64,000 bases of DNA from Ascoidea rubescens DSM 1968 (Eukaryota; Ascomycota; Saccharomycetes; Ascoideales; Ascoideaceae): contig NW_017962918.1 in assembly GCF_001661345.1 (NCBI RefSeq), forward strand, positions 124,001 through 188,000. Reading direction: 5' to 3'. A program made the translations under genes and the position numbers. A model generated the notes under the pieces. That model was given only the letters and a program-made list of their open reading frames with translations, did not search any database and had not been told where the DNA came from. Below are positions 11,302 to 20,476 of this stretch, in pieces. Positions within the stretch are counted from its first letter, which is position 1. The number at the start of each line of letters is the position of its first letter.

Positions 11302-11870
11302 GACTAGCCAAAAATAAACCAAGCAACGATTCTATTACAAACATATTCTTTTTTATATTACATATTTATATATATTCTATGCCAATTTAGTTTTTATGTC
11401 CGTTTAAATGAAGTACGGTAAGAGAAACCTACTACAATTGCTCCAACACTCTAAAAGAGGCAATTTTCGACCGTACGATTATTTTGCCGAATGACAGCTG
11501 ATTCTTGCATGTGATATGCGCATTGCTGCGGGGCAATTTTAAAAACAAAGCCAAATATAATCGGTCCGAGGACCAATCAAATTAATTTTGAAAGAAATAA
11601 CATCTGAGAAATATTCACAAAGCTGAATCGTGAGCAATAAGATATCGGATACCATAATGAAGTGGCCTGTTAGAGAGTATCAAATAATTTTGATTGTTTT
11701 AATTTTTGTAAGAAAAAATCTATCAAAGAAGTATGAAATGACTAATGAAAATTTAAGAATAAAGCTCAACAATAGAGTAGGTGAAGTGAAAAAGAAAAAG
11801 AAAAAATATGTAAATTGAAAGCGAAAGCAAGAATTAAAACCCAGAGCAAGTGCAATATTATAGTTAATTT
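11302..11870. other. convergent intergenic region
   Basis: This lies between the POX1 stop and the stop of the lipase gene on the opposite strand. It contains an AT-rich terminator-like stretch at 11340-11385 and a more GC-rich patch at 11405-11580. A 62-codon frame at 11630-11818 has no similarity I recognise and lacks support as a gene. Unannotated ncRNA cannot be excluded. Confidence 0.55.
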
Positions 11871-13670
11871 TTAGTTTAATGAATCAAGAAATTGGCTCAT
11901 GGGATCCCCAATGGTTTCTAGAACATCTTTAGCCCACAAAACATCTAGATGTGAGTAATTTGGTATTCTTTTAACACAAAGAATCTGCCTATCGCCATAT
12001 TCTTCACTTCTATTAACTTGAGTATTGACAATACTGCTGGTTTCAGTATTAAAGGTATAATCTTTTATTTTATAGTTGTGATTTTCAAATTGTTCAAAAT
12101 GTTCAATTAGCAAATCATTACTAACCAAATCATCTTTATTTCCAATGAAAAAAAACATTGGTACTAAACTTTTATTATTTGTATTATTCAGATTGTTTTT
12201 TGCATTATTATTTTTAATGCTGTTATTTTCATGAATATAATCAATATCATCACTGCTGTTGGTGTTTTCAGTACCGCTGATGTTTTCAGTACCAGTGATA
12301 TTTTGATGGGCATTATCAGTGGTGTTATCATTATTAAACCATGATCTATTAAACTTGAAAACTTTCCTTGAACAGTTAATAAATCCATCATTTTCGTTAT
12401 CATTTAACCACCAAAATATTAATTTTGAGCTTATGTAAACGGGACTAAATAGAAACAAACGATTTCTTAAATTTCTATCCCACAATTTGTCATTCCAATC
12501 AAACAAGAAATTGAACATCAAGTAGCCCAAAAACCCGAATATTTTGATTGAATAATGGTTTTTAACGAGAAGTTTTCTGATATTTAGCATTATGGGCATA
12601 AATGAAAGAATTCCAAAAAAGAGTCTAAAAAAAAACAAGTTGATTGAGTTTAGAAAAATAATGAAAATTTTTTTATCAAATAGTTTTCCTTTATAAATTG
12701 CTGGACTTAACGCTACAAAACAAACCAATTTGGAACTGATGTTCTCATGGTTATTCGATATTGATATTAGAGATTGAGTTGTTCCTTGCGAATGCGCGAT
12801 CAAGTTGATTTTATTTGTGTTGTTATTGTTATTAACTTTCAAAATGAAGTTTATCATTGAGGATAAATCATTTTGATACATTTGATTCAAATCCCAGTTC
12901 CAGAAGTTTGGATTATTATCATTCTTTAAAACATAGCTCTTTTTATCAAAAAAACATCTATTATTGCCCAACCAAATATCATATTTGTTAGAATTGAACA
13001 AATTGATTGCTAAGGAATCCTTGCCATTAGTTACAAAAGAGGCCGAACTCTGCAATAAACCGTGTAGAAACAATACCGGGATTCTGTTATTCTGTTCAGT
13101 TGTATATTTGTCTTCATCCCTATTTAAAAGTCGGTAGAGATTCAAAATAAATCCATCCTCTGTTATAATTTTATACCTTACTAGCTTTAAATTTTCCAAG
13201 GCGATGTAATAACCTAAATCGCAAGTTAGTCTATTTTCAGACTTGGTCAACTTTTTGTTTTTGAAATTTTTATTATATGTGTTGTATTCCATGACGTCTT
13301 GATTTTTGGTGTTTAGTCGTAGAAAATCAAGCAAGCCTCTGAACACATATCTCAAAATGGCAAATAACATCAAAATCGATAGAAATAGAAGAGAGAATAT
13401 GTTGGAAGTGATTTTATAGATAAACTGCTGATAAAACGGATAAGATATGGTGTTTTTGAGAGAATAATTGAAATTTGAGTCGATGACCAAGTCATCGTCG
13501 CTGTTGATCATGTTATTCAATAGAGCCTTCTGGGAGCCAACTGAAGAACTGGACAATGGAGTAGAGTTCGTTGTAGCTGTGTTTGATGAAATAAACGAGT
13601 TTTCAGCAGCACTATGGACCCGGGTATGGTCCATGGTGTTGAGTAGCGTTGGTCGATTAGAGTCAGACAT
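11871..13670 (-). CDS. YEH1: membrane-anchored steryl ester hydrolase / acid-lipase family protein (Yeh/Tgl1 type)
   Basis: 599 aa. A hydrophobic segment at about residues 85-112 would anchor the protein in the ER or plasma membrane, facing a lipase domain. The domain opens with the LGYYIALENLKLVRYKI region typical of acid lipases (entry into the 'EDGFIL' strand). It carries the VLFLHGLLQSSASF oxyanion region, the nucleophile elbow AHSQGT with Ser294, an acid residue in GNKDDLVS, and the catalytic His in NYSHLDVLWA. Yeast Yeh1, Yeh2 and Tgl1 hydrolyse stored or membrane steryl esters. The long N-terminal cytosolic part before the membrane segment favours Yeh1/Yeh2 over Tgl1. An Asn-rich insertion (about residues 425-485) is lineage-specific. 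The substrate is inferred from the family. Confidence 0.88.
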   Translation of the reverse strand: MSDSNRPTLLNTMDHTRVHSAAENSFISSNTATTNSTPLSSSSVGSQKALLNNMINSDDDLVIDSNFNYSLKNTISYPFYQQFIYKITSNIFSLLFLSILMLFAILRYVFRGLLDFLRLNTKNQDVMEYNTYNKNFKNKKLTKSENRLTCDLGYYIALENLKLVRYKIITEDGFILNLYRLLNRDEDKYTTEQNNRIPVLFLHGLLQSSASFVTNGKDSLAINLFNSNKYDIWLGNNRCFFDKKSYVLKNDNNPNFWNWDLNQMYQNDLSSMINFILKVNNNNNTNKINLIAHSQGTTQSLISISNNHENISSKLVCFVALSPAIYKGKLFDKKIFIIFLNSINLFFFRLFFGILSFMPIMLNIRKLLVKNHYSIKIFGFLGYLMFNFLFDWNDKLWDRNLRNRLFLFSPVYISSKLIFWWLNDNENDGFINCSRKVFKFNRSWFNNDNTTDNAHQNITGTENISGTENTNSSDDIDYIHENNSIKNNNAKNNLNNTNNKSLVPMFFFIGNKDDLVSNDLLIEHFEQFENHNYKIKDYTFNTETSSIVNTQVNRSEEYGDRQILCVKRIPNYSHLDVLWAKDVLETIGDPMSQFLDSLN

Positions 13671-15034
13671 TATTTTGTTTGTGAATTACACCAGCTTGAT
13701 GAATTATTCGCCAGAGAAATAACTGCTTCTAGGTTTGAAACTGGAAGGCGGGTTTGAGAAGAGAAAATCCGACGGAAACAGTTGCAAGCTCAACGGAACG
13801 CATACGCGCTCTGGTGTATATTTATGTGCAGCAGCGCTTTAACACGTGTAAGTCACGCTACTGCTGTATCATGATGTCAGTGAGTGTACTTACACTGTTG
13901 GATGCGTTCTCATACTGCTTGGTGCGTGCATGTACGTGTGGCGGCTCCATCCGTCTGGGCCTTTCAAATTTAAGCTTTCTCATACGCTACAGTGTTTTTT
14001 TTTGTGTTGTGAAGCTTAAGTTCAAATTGGATGCAGTGGATTTGATTGTGTAATTCAGCGGTCAAAATGGCTTCGTTTTGGATGCGTGGCTCAGTATGCT
14101 CTTTATTGTTCTTCAGCAGCTGTTCTGGCTACTTCGCTATCGCTTCATCTTAATCTCTCTGCCTAGTGCCGAAGTGATGAATGCTGTGTTTTTGCTAGAG
14201 ACTCGCTTGATTCCTGTAATAACATATCCACATAGCCAATGATTTGCCTGCGCTTCCCAATTCACCTGAATCATGTTGAATGTAGAGGTTTTATTTTTAA
14301 AATTGTTGGAATCCAACCAATTTGCATGGGAACATTTTCAGTCAGGCACAGATCACTTCCCAGAACTGGATCTGTAGGCAACAAAGAAAAAAAGTTAGTA
14401 ATCAACCATACTGGCTTATAAATTCTCTCCAGATTAATAATTTATCGCCAATAGCCTAATCTACCAAGCTAGTTTTATGCAAAATTTCCAACTTATCCTT
14501 TTTTAAGAGATAGATATTAGGTTTCCAGCACAGTCTTTGACTACCACCACGATTTTCTTAATAATTATCTTTTTCTTTTACTCGATTCCAATTTCAACAG
14601 TAATCACTATCAGTACCACCCCTGCTAAGGTATAACTATCATGTGTTTGCCAATTCATTACACTTGTAGAGTTACAAAATAACTGTATTATTAAATTTTC
14701 ATTGCCATCAACTTTTGCACACAACCAGTACTAATTAAAACAACATAAATAGTTGAAATTCCCTTTTTCTTTTTTACCAATTCTTTTATTAATTTATGTT
14801 TGTAGTTCATTATTAAACCTAGTTTTCTTGTTTTCATTCTCGTTTGTTCAATTTAAATTCTTTAACTTTTTTTTCTATCGTTTAATTCAAGTAAAAACAT
14901 TTAGTTAACAATTTGCTTGAAAAACCAAAAAAATTATATATATATTTTTGCTAGTTTAGTTAGTATATACATTTCTTAATTTATAATATTATTTTACTAT
15001 TCAATTTCAATTTCAACTTCAATTTTACTTTATC
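13671..15034. other. unusually long divergent intergenic region (1.36 kb)
   Basis: This separates the lipase gene (-) from an unknown gene (+). The first 400 bp are GC-rich with a CACGTG core at 13842, many TGC/GCA-rich words, and alternating open frames without recognisable domains. Between 14420 and 15030 it becomes pyrimidine-rich and then AT-rich, with a TATATATATA run at about 14936-14945, roughly 90 bp before the next ATG. It may be a large regulatory region or may hide a non-coding RNA. No tRNA or snRNA signature was found by eye. Confidence 0.5.
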
Positions 15035-15655
15035 ATGTCAAAAGTTCAAATTAACAATCTCATGTATGAATTGGATTTCATCTATGAACCAGATTTAAAA
15101 ATCGACAAAAAATCCTGCTATGGTATCAAACTAAATTTGCCCCCTGATAAGTCTCCAATCCTAAAGCTCTCAATTTATGATATCAATTCAAATTATGAAA
15201 ATATTACATCAAATTTCAATGCAAATAGTTTCTCGATTCAAACTAATTTATATACACCAAAATCAATTAAAAGCTTAAATACAAATTATATTAATCAACA
15301 AAATAATAACTATAATAATACGAGTCGCAAAATTTTTAATAAAAATGAAGAAGAAGATGATGATACGAGCAATGAAACAGACACAGATTATGAGAATGAC
15401 GATGATGAAGAGGCCGAACAAGTTTATTATGTCAAGTTGAACAATAATAATAATTTCAAAAATTTAAACTCCATAACTTGTAGATTGGTTGATAATTCAT
15501 ACTTTATAATTCAATTCAATCCTGGTTTAGAGATAATAATCTTAGATTCGATATTAATATTAGAATTCAATCTATATCAAAAAATCAAGACAGTTAAATT
15601 TGGTATTCCAATACTTAAAACCGAAAAAATAACTGCAATTTCAATGACCATCTAA
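15035..15655 (+). CDS. hypothetical protein, Asn/Asp-rich, no family recognised
   Basis: 206 aa. I do not recognise it. Both ends look like folded beta-rich sequence: residues 1-50 (LMYELDFIYEPDL, YGIKLNLPP, ILKLSIYDI) and 140-206 (SITCRLVDNSYFIIQFNPGLEIIILDSILILEF, here broken as SITCRLVDNSY and FNPGLEIIILDSI). The middle is Asn-rich, then strongly acidic (EEEDDD...DDDEEAEQ). There is no signal peptide or clear membrane helix. The pattern of paired hydrophobic strands around an acidic loop could be a small beta-sandwich or complex subunit, but that is a guess. The upstream region is very long, which may mean complex regulation. Coding status rests on length, a conserved-looking hydrophobic pattern, and the tidy convergent spacing to SEN54. 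Confidence 0.7.
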   Translation: MSKVQINNLMYELDFIYEPDLKIDKKSCYGIKLNLPPDKSPILKLSIYDINSNYENITSNFNANSFSIQTNLYTPKSIKSLNTNYINQQNNNYNNTSRKIFNKNEEEDDDTSNETDTDYENDDDEEAEQVYYVKLNNNNNFKNLNSITCRLVDNSYFIIQFNPGLEIIILDSILILEFNLYQKIKTVKFGIPILKTEKITAISMTI

Positions 15656-15698
15656 TTACTTCAAGTCCAATTGCTTCATGTCCAATTACTTCATATCT
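15654..15698. repeat. three imperfect 15-bp tandem units spanning two convergent stop codons
   Basis: Units beginning AATTACTTCAAGTCC, AATTGCTTCATGTCC and AATTACTTCATATCT lie head to tail. The first overlaps the stop codon of the upstream gene. The third overlaps the stop and last codons of SEN54 on the other strand. This leaves only about 30 bp between the two coding regions. Confidence 0.85.
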
Positions 15699-17209
15699 AA
15701 TATTTTCGTTGAAATAATGCCTTCGTTCAATTTAATGAAACTTATAATACCGTTATCAACAACAGCAACTAAGAGAGTATTATCATACCCATCTCTGAGA
15801 GATTTCATTAATCTCTTTTGTTTCATTTGCTTTAATTGATTTGCAGAATAAGTTTTATTATTGTTGTTGTTATTATTAATATTACTGTTATTATTGCTAT
15901 TGCTACTGTTTTTATTTTTGTTGTTTCTGTTATTTTTTTTATCGTCTTTTCCAGTTTTATTCAGTTTACTATTTACATTGTCTTTTTTATTTTTCAGACT
16001 ATTAGCAATCTCATTATTATAATTTTCTTTTTCTTTTTCATTATCATAATCATAATCATTATCATTATTAGTGTCATTTTTATTAAAAATATTTATCAAA
16101 TCATTCAAAGTTGGAAAATTGCCTAGATTTGAATTCAAAATAATTATTTTATAGTCAGGTTTTGGAGGATTACTTTTTTTAAAATTTACTTGTGGTTTCC
16201 ATATATTATATATTATTTTAAATTTATTATTATTATTATTATTATTACTATTGCTATTGCTATTGTAATTGGTAAATGATATACCTCTTTTGTAGGGATT
16301 ATGATATTTAATTAGTTGTAATGAATTGTAAATATCCAAATAGGATTTATAATGTTTAGAGCTAAAATGTTTAGTTGAAGCAAAAACTGGATAGGATAAT
16401 AAACTTTTTTTCCGTAAATAGAGAATTATACTGTTTTTGAAAAGCTTTAAGGTTGAGTTATTGTTGACCAGCTTGATAATACTCCAGTAGTTTCTAACAA
16501 AAAAGTTATCATTGTTTATCAAGACATCTGTGCTTATGACACTTTTCTCATCATCTTGACCATTGAACACAAAGTTCTGCAGATTCTGTCGATGGGTATA
16601 GTCATTATGGTCATCCGAATTATCCTGGTTCTCGTTATGTCTTTGAATCAAATAGCCATGTCTTTTTAGTGTTGAGTAAACCAAGTATTTATCCAAATCA
16701 TGGTTTGATTTAATGCAATTTGAGTAACAGTTTTGCACAGATATGGGCACACCATTTGTAGAATTAAATACCTCTAAGTTCCCTCTTTCCATCAAATACA
16801 ATAGCTCTTCCCAATTCAAGTACAACTGGTTGTCTGAGTTGTAACGGTTGACCGTGCCAATGTCTTTGAAATAGTTGCCCTTCGGTTTGTTTATGACAGC
16901 CTTGTTGATGTCATGGTAGTATAAACATTCCAAATGGTTCTTGTGGAAATGGCCTCTGAATTTTTCATCTGAGTTTCTTAGGATCTCGTACATTCTGTGC
17001 TTTGAATTGTTCAATAGCTTTTGTTGGTAGTTGGTTCCATCAGGCTCAAAGTCTTTGTTGCCCTTTTTAAAGAGATTGGATGCAGCATTTGCTGATGAAC
17101 TAGAGGAGGAGAGCTTGGAGGAGAGAATGCCCCAGTCCTGAAAGTTGTCTTTGACATCCTCCTCATCTACTTCGTTGTCGTAGAGGTTGTCTTCGGAATC
17201 GTATTCCAT
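15686..17209 (-). CDS. SEN54: tRNA-splicing endonuclease subunit Sen54
   Basis: 507 aa (S. cerevisiae Sen54 is 467 aa). Sen54 is a structural subunit of the heterotetrameric endonuclease that cuts introns from pre-tRNA. Family blocks are clear. GNYFKDIGTVN precedes LYLNWEELLYLMERGNLEV, the Sen54 signature of the form LxxEEALYLVERGxL. DKYLVYSTLKRHGYLIQRH corresponds to the YqVYxxLKRxGYiVxR motif. The extreme C-terminus LLVAVVDNGIISFIKL matches the conserved AVVDNGxxSF end. Between them lies an Asn- and Lys-rich low-complexity stretch (about residues 370-460), absent from most homologues. In S. cerevisiae the complex sits on the mitochondrial surface. The stop overlaps a small tandem repeat. 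Confidence 0.93.
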   Translation of the reverse strand: MEYDSEDNLYDNEVDEEDVKDNFQDWGILSSKLSSSSSSANAASNLFKKGNKDFEPDGTNYQQKLLNNSKHRMYEILRNSDEKFRGHFHKNHLECLYYHDINKAVINKPKGNYFKDIGTVNRYNSDNQLYLNWEELLYLMERGNLEVFNSTNGVPISVQNCYSNCIKSNHDLDKYLVYSTLKRHGYLIQRHNENQDNSDDHNDYTHRQNLQNFVFNGQDDEKSVISTDVLINNDNFFVRNYWSIIKLVNNNSTLKLFKNSIILYLRKKSLLSYPVFASTKHFSSKHYKSYLDIYNSLQLIKYHNPYKRGISFTNYNSNSNSNNNNNNNKFKIIYNIWKPQVNFKKSNPPKPDYKIIILNSNLGNFPTLNDLINIFNKNDTNNDNDYDYDNEKEKENYNNEIANSLKNKKDNVNSKLNKTGKDDKKNNRNNKNKNSSNSNNNSNINNNNNNNKTYSANQLKQMKQKRLMKSLRDGYDNTLLVAVVDNGIISFIKLNEGIISTKILDMK

Positions 17210-17801
17210 GGTGTGCTGGAGTCTTCAGTGAGGTCTTCACAGCTCTCTTCAGTGGATTTAAAAGCGCTTCTCCAAAGTGATTATATCGTCTTCGCCCAAA
17301 ACGGTAGTGCAAACTCCGCCACAGGCAGCGAAAGCGGCGAATGAGAGCAACGTAAAAGAACACAAAATACTCAAAAAATATACAGAGCATGCAAACAACA
17401 ATCAAAGAACACTCAAGATGACCTTCACACAAAAACAGCTCAAATCCACAAAGCCTTCCTCTGCTGGAGTTTGAGTTGCTGCTTTTGTTGGTATAAGTTC
17501 TTGCTGGGCATCTGAACTGATTGCCATTGAGATCGATATCCACAACATATTCGTCGTCAACACTGGTTTTCTGACTGCAAAGACTACTGCAAAGACTACT
17601 GCTTGAACTAATTAGCTTTCTCAATATATCCAAAATGCCTTCGGCTTTCATTTGCGTTTGTTTTACTTTGTTGCTGGCGATGAGTCTGGTTTCTTCAGAA
17701 AGCCTCTCTTTTTGATTCCAAAAGCAAAAATGGTTATACTAATCTGTTTTATGGATGTCAAATGCTAATAGGTTTCCCCTGAGGAAGTTCGTCGTCGAAA
17801 A
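17210..17801. other. divergent SEN54-septin promoter region
   Basis: About 590 bp between two divergent ATGs. The DNA is GC-richer than the coding flanks. A 13-bp near-tandem (ACTGCAAAGACT repeated) lies near 17574-17600. A 162-codon open frame on the - strand overlaps the SEN54 start in another frame and has no recognised domain; I reject it as a gene. Confidence 0.6.
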
Positions 17802-18833
17802 ATGGTCAAAAAAGGATTGCAACTCAACATTATGGTGGTTGGCTACGAGGGAACCGGAAAATCAACTTTTATCAACAACTTATGCAACAAGATAGTCTTT
17901 CCAGAAAAAGAAGTTTCTTCTACTAATTTGATTGACTTTGATGGTATTGAAACACACAACAATGAAAGCGATAATGAAACTGGCAGCAATTGCTCGAATT
18001 TACCTCCAGTGTCATCTTCAAAACTCAAAGAAAGAGATATTGATATCAATAAATCCGACAGCATGTCTATTGATATCAACCAAATTGAGATTCACGAGAA
18101 AAATTCAACCCCCATCAATTTAAATGTCATCATTACCTCAAAGTTTGGATCAAATATCAATAACAAATTTACCAATTTGAAAATTGTCAACTTTTTAGAG
18201 TCTCAGTTTGATCTTATTCTCCAAGAAGAATTGAGAATTAAAAGAAATCCAAACTTGGTTGATCAAAGAGTTCATGTTGCTCTTTATTTTTTGACTAGTC
18301 CCATTTTAAAACAATTGGATTTGCAAGTTATAAATTCTTTAACAAGATTCACAAACGTCATTCCAGTGATTTCTAAAGCCGATTTATACACCGAACTGGA
18401 ACTAATCAATTTCAAAAAACAGGTCTTATTTCAATTGAAAAAAAATAATATTCAAATTTTCAACTTCAATAATAATTACTACGATAGCGACAACAACACA
18501 AACCAATCAAACAGTGTTTACAACGATAGCGCTCAGGAAAATGACGAGTTGCAAAAATTGCTACCCTTTGCAATTGTCAGTAGCAACCACACAAAAGAAA
18601 TTGATGGCATGGTTTACCATGTAAGAGAGTATCCCTGGGGCACTGTCAAAGTTGAGGACCCAAACTACAGTGACTTTTTGACTTTAAAGACTGTTTTATT
18701 TGGTTCTCATTTGCAAGAGTTTAAAGACATCACACATAACATTTTATATGAAAATTATCGTTCTCAAAAGCTATCAACAAATGGGGGTTTCATGCACCAA
18801 AATATTACAAATATTAACAATAACGATAATAAT

Positions 18834-18875
<42 letters not shown>

Positions 18876-19160
18876 AATAATAATAATAATAATAATTCTC
18901 GCTTCCAAAAAATTGTTCCTCATCAAAATAATGATACAAATGCTTACATCAACAAAAAGAACATTGCCAAAGACCGCAATTATTCATATGATTACGAAAA
19001 TGGTTCTCGTTTTGATACAGCCTCATCATCAATTATTCAATCAAATCAAGTTGTTGATCCAGATTTAATCAAAATTGACAGTTTTTCAAACGTAAATGAC
19101 TCTTATAGTGAAAGAAGAAAAATGGCAATGGAAGATCAATTTAGCAAAATTTCTATCTAG
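17802..19160 (+). CDS. divergent septin (Cdc11/Spr28/Shs1-like)
   Basis: 452 aa. The start MVKKGLQLNIMVVG and the P-loop GYEGTGKST (about residues 14-22) match the septin G1 motif. Later blocks are septin-specific: QFDLILQEELRIKRNP, DQRVHVALYFL, VIPVISKADLYT (G4), AIVSSNHT (G5), and the septin unique element REYPWGTVKVEDPNYSDFLTL with LFGSHLQEFKDITHNILYENYRSQKL. Two oddities stand out. About 75 acidic, Ser/Asn-rich residues are inserted between G1 and the expected switch II. The G3 DTPGFGD motif is absent, with NVIITSKFGSNI in its place. The C-terminus has a long Asn tract and no obvious coiled coil. Septins form filaments at the bud neck or around spores. The lost G3 suggests a subunit that binds but does not hydrolyse GTP, as known for Cdc11 and Shs1. 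Exact orthology is unresolved. Confidence 0.88.
18812..18896 (+). repeat. AAC/AAT trinucleotide tract (poly-Asn) in the septin gene
   Basis: A run of about 25 AAC then AAT codons encodes poly-asparagine near the septin C-terminus. The switch from AAC to AAT units inside one tract suggests successive slippage expansions. Confidence 0.9.
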
Positions 19161-19202
19161 GAAAAGTCCAGTATCAAACTATTTTCCTTTGCAATCTTCT
19201 AA

Positions 19203-19264
19203 CTTTTTCTAATTTTATATTAATCTTTTTCTAATTTTATATTAATCTTTTTCTAATTTTATGT
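19203..19264. repeat. 22-bp tandem repeat in the septin 3' region
   Basis: Two perfect copies and a partial third of a 22-bp T-rich unit (CTTTTTCTAATTTTATATTA plus AT) lie just after the septin stop, in the convergent gap before BET2. They may act in 3' end formation. Confidence 0.85.
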
Positions 19265-19377
19265 TCTTTTTCTAACTACTTTATTTAACTTTTCCAACAT
19301 TTATACGTTCTACAAATGAAAATTAGATTGTTTTTATTATTTTTGTTATTATCATTATTATCATTAGACTATCAAGT

Positions 19378-20382
19378 TTACTCTGTATATGGCCATCTTC
19401 TAAATTTTTTGGTTATTTCAATTGGCATGCAATAAACTGGGTCAATTGCAACCAAATTCTCAAACTTCATTAAACTCAAACCTGCAATACCAAACAATGT
19501 ATGGTAAACATCAACTTGGTTATCAGGCCTGTCACTGATTCCACCATTTTCTGAATCTTGAGAGTGTAGAATGAATTGCCTCAACTTCCTGTGATCAATC
19601 CAGCTCAATTTGTTTAAGATTGACAACGACGATAAAACCCACCAACTGTAACAAACATCTGGCAATTTTTCAGGTCTCCCATTCAATCCACCATTCGCAA
19701 CTTGTCTTTCACTTAACCACCATCCAAGCAAATTCTGGTCATTGATCACATCCAATCTGTCCAATATTGCTAGTGTTCCAAGACACGTAAATACCTGAGC
19801 AGCATGAGACTCAGCTCCAGGAACCATTCCAAACCCACCATCAAAATTTTGGCAATCTTTAATAAAGCTCAAACTTGGCTCGACGACTTTCTTGGTCAAC
19901 TTGCCTAAAATTGACAAACTAGATATAGCAGTGTAGATAAATCTTGTATCAATCTCTCCATACTTATCGCCCTGGAAAGAGCCATTCGGCAATTGCAATC
20001 CTATTATAAAATCAACAAGGTCGTTGATATCCTCTTCGTTCAAAACGTCCAACGAATCCAAAGTCGCCAATATCTGAATAGCAGATAATGTGGATAGCAA
20101 GTGTCCATCATGCTTGGGAAAAGCTCCAAATCCACCATTGACTGGATCTTTACAACTTAATACAAAGCTGATCACATCTTCTTTGTCAAGCGAGTTCTGA
20201 GAGCCCAATAGATACAAAGCTGTCAAGCCCCAGTAGAGCCCATTCATTCGTAGATGTTCAGTCAACCAGTACTCGTAGCTTTTGTCCTTGGTGTTGAGAT
20301 TCACAATATACTGGATATGTTTCTCCTTGAAAAGCGTTAATTCGTGCTGTTGGTGTGCCATTGTAGGTTCTGATGCTGGCAA
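19378..20382 (-). CDS. BET2: Rab geranylgeranyltransferase (type II) beta subunit
   Basis: 334 aa (S. cerevisiae Bet2 is 325 aa). With the alpha subunit and the Rab escort protein it attaches geranylgeranyl groups to Rab GTPases such as Ypt1 and Sec4. The protein is built of prenyltransferase repeats, each with a GGF or GGxxG motif: NGGFGAFPKHDGH, NGSFQGDKYGEIDTRF, DGGFGMVPGAESHAAQ, NGGLNGRPEKLPDVCYSW and NGGISDRPDNQVDVYHT. The zinc ligands expected from the family are D242, C244 and H294. An alternative start is Met8. It is divergent from IWR1 with only about 94 bp between the ATGs, so the two share a compact promoter. Confidence 0.97.
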   Translation of the reverse strand: MPASEPTMAHQQHELTLFKEKHIQYIVNLNTKDKSYEYWLTEHLRMNGLYWGLTALYLLGSQNSLDKEDVISFVLSCKDPVNGGFGAFPKHDGHLLSTLSAIQILATLDSLDVLNEEDINDLVDFIIGLQLPNGSFQGDKYGEIDTRFIYTAISSLSILGKLTKKVVEPSLSFIKDCQNFDGGFGMVPGAESHAAQVFTCLGTLAILDRLDVINDQNLLGWWLSERQVANGGLNGRPEKLPDVCYSWWVLSSLSILNKLSWIDHRKLRQFILHSQDSENGGISDRPDNQVDVYHTLFGIAGLSLMKFENLVAIDPVYCMPIEITKKFRRWPYTE

Positions 20383-20476
20383 TTAAGTGCAAACCACTTC
20401 TTCAACTACTCTTGTGTGGACAGGAGATTTGCACCAGAAAAAATCGGAGACTTTTTAGCTTTGCCTTCACTAACAG

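Noticed and set aside
13754-14053. 99-codon frame upstream of the unknown gene
   Set aside because: No domain, Cys/Ser/Val-rich noise in a promoter-like GC-rich stretch.
17163-17651. 162-codon open frame on the - strand
   Set aside because: It overlaps the SEN54 start in another frame, has no recognisable domain, and lies in a GC-richer promoter where long open frames are common.
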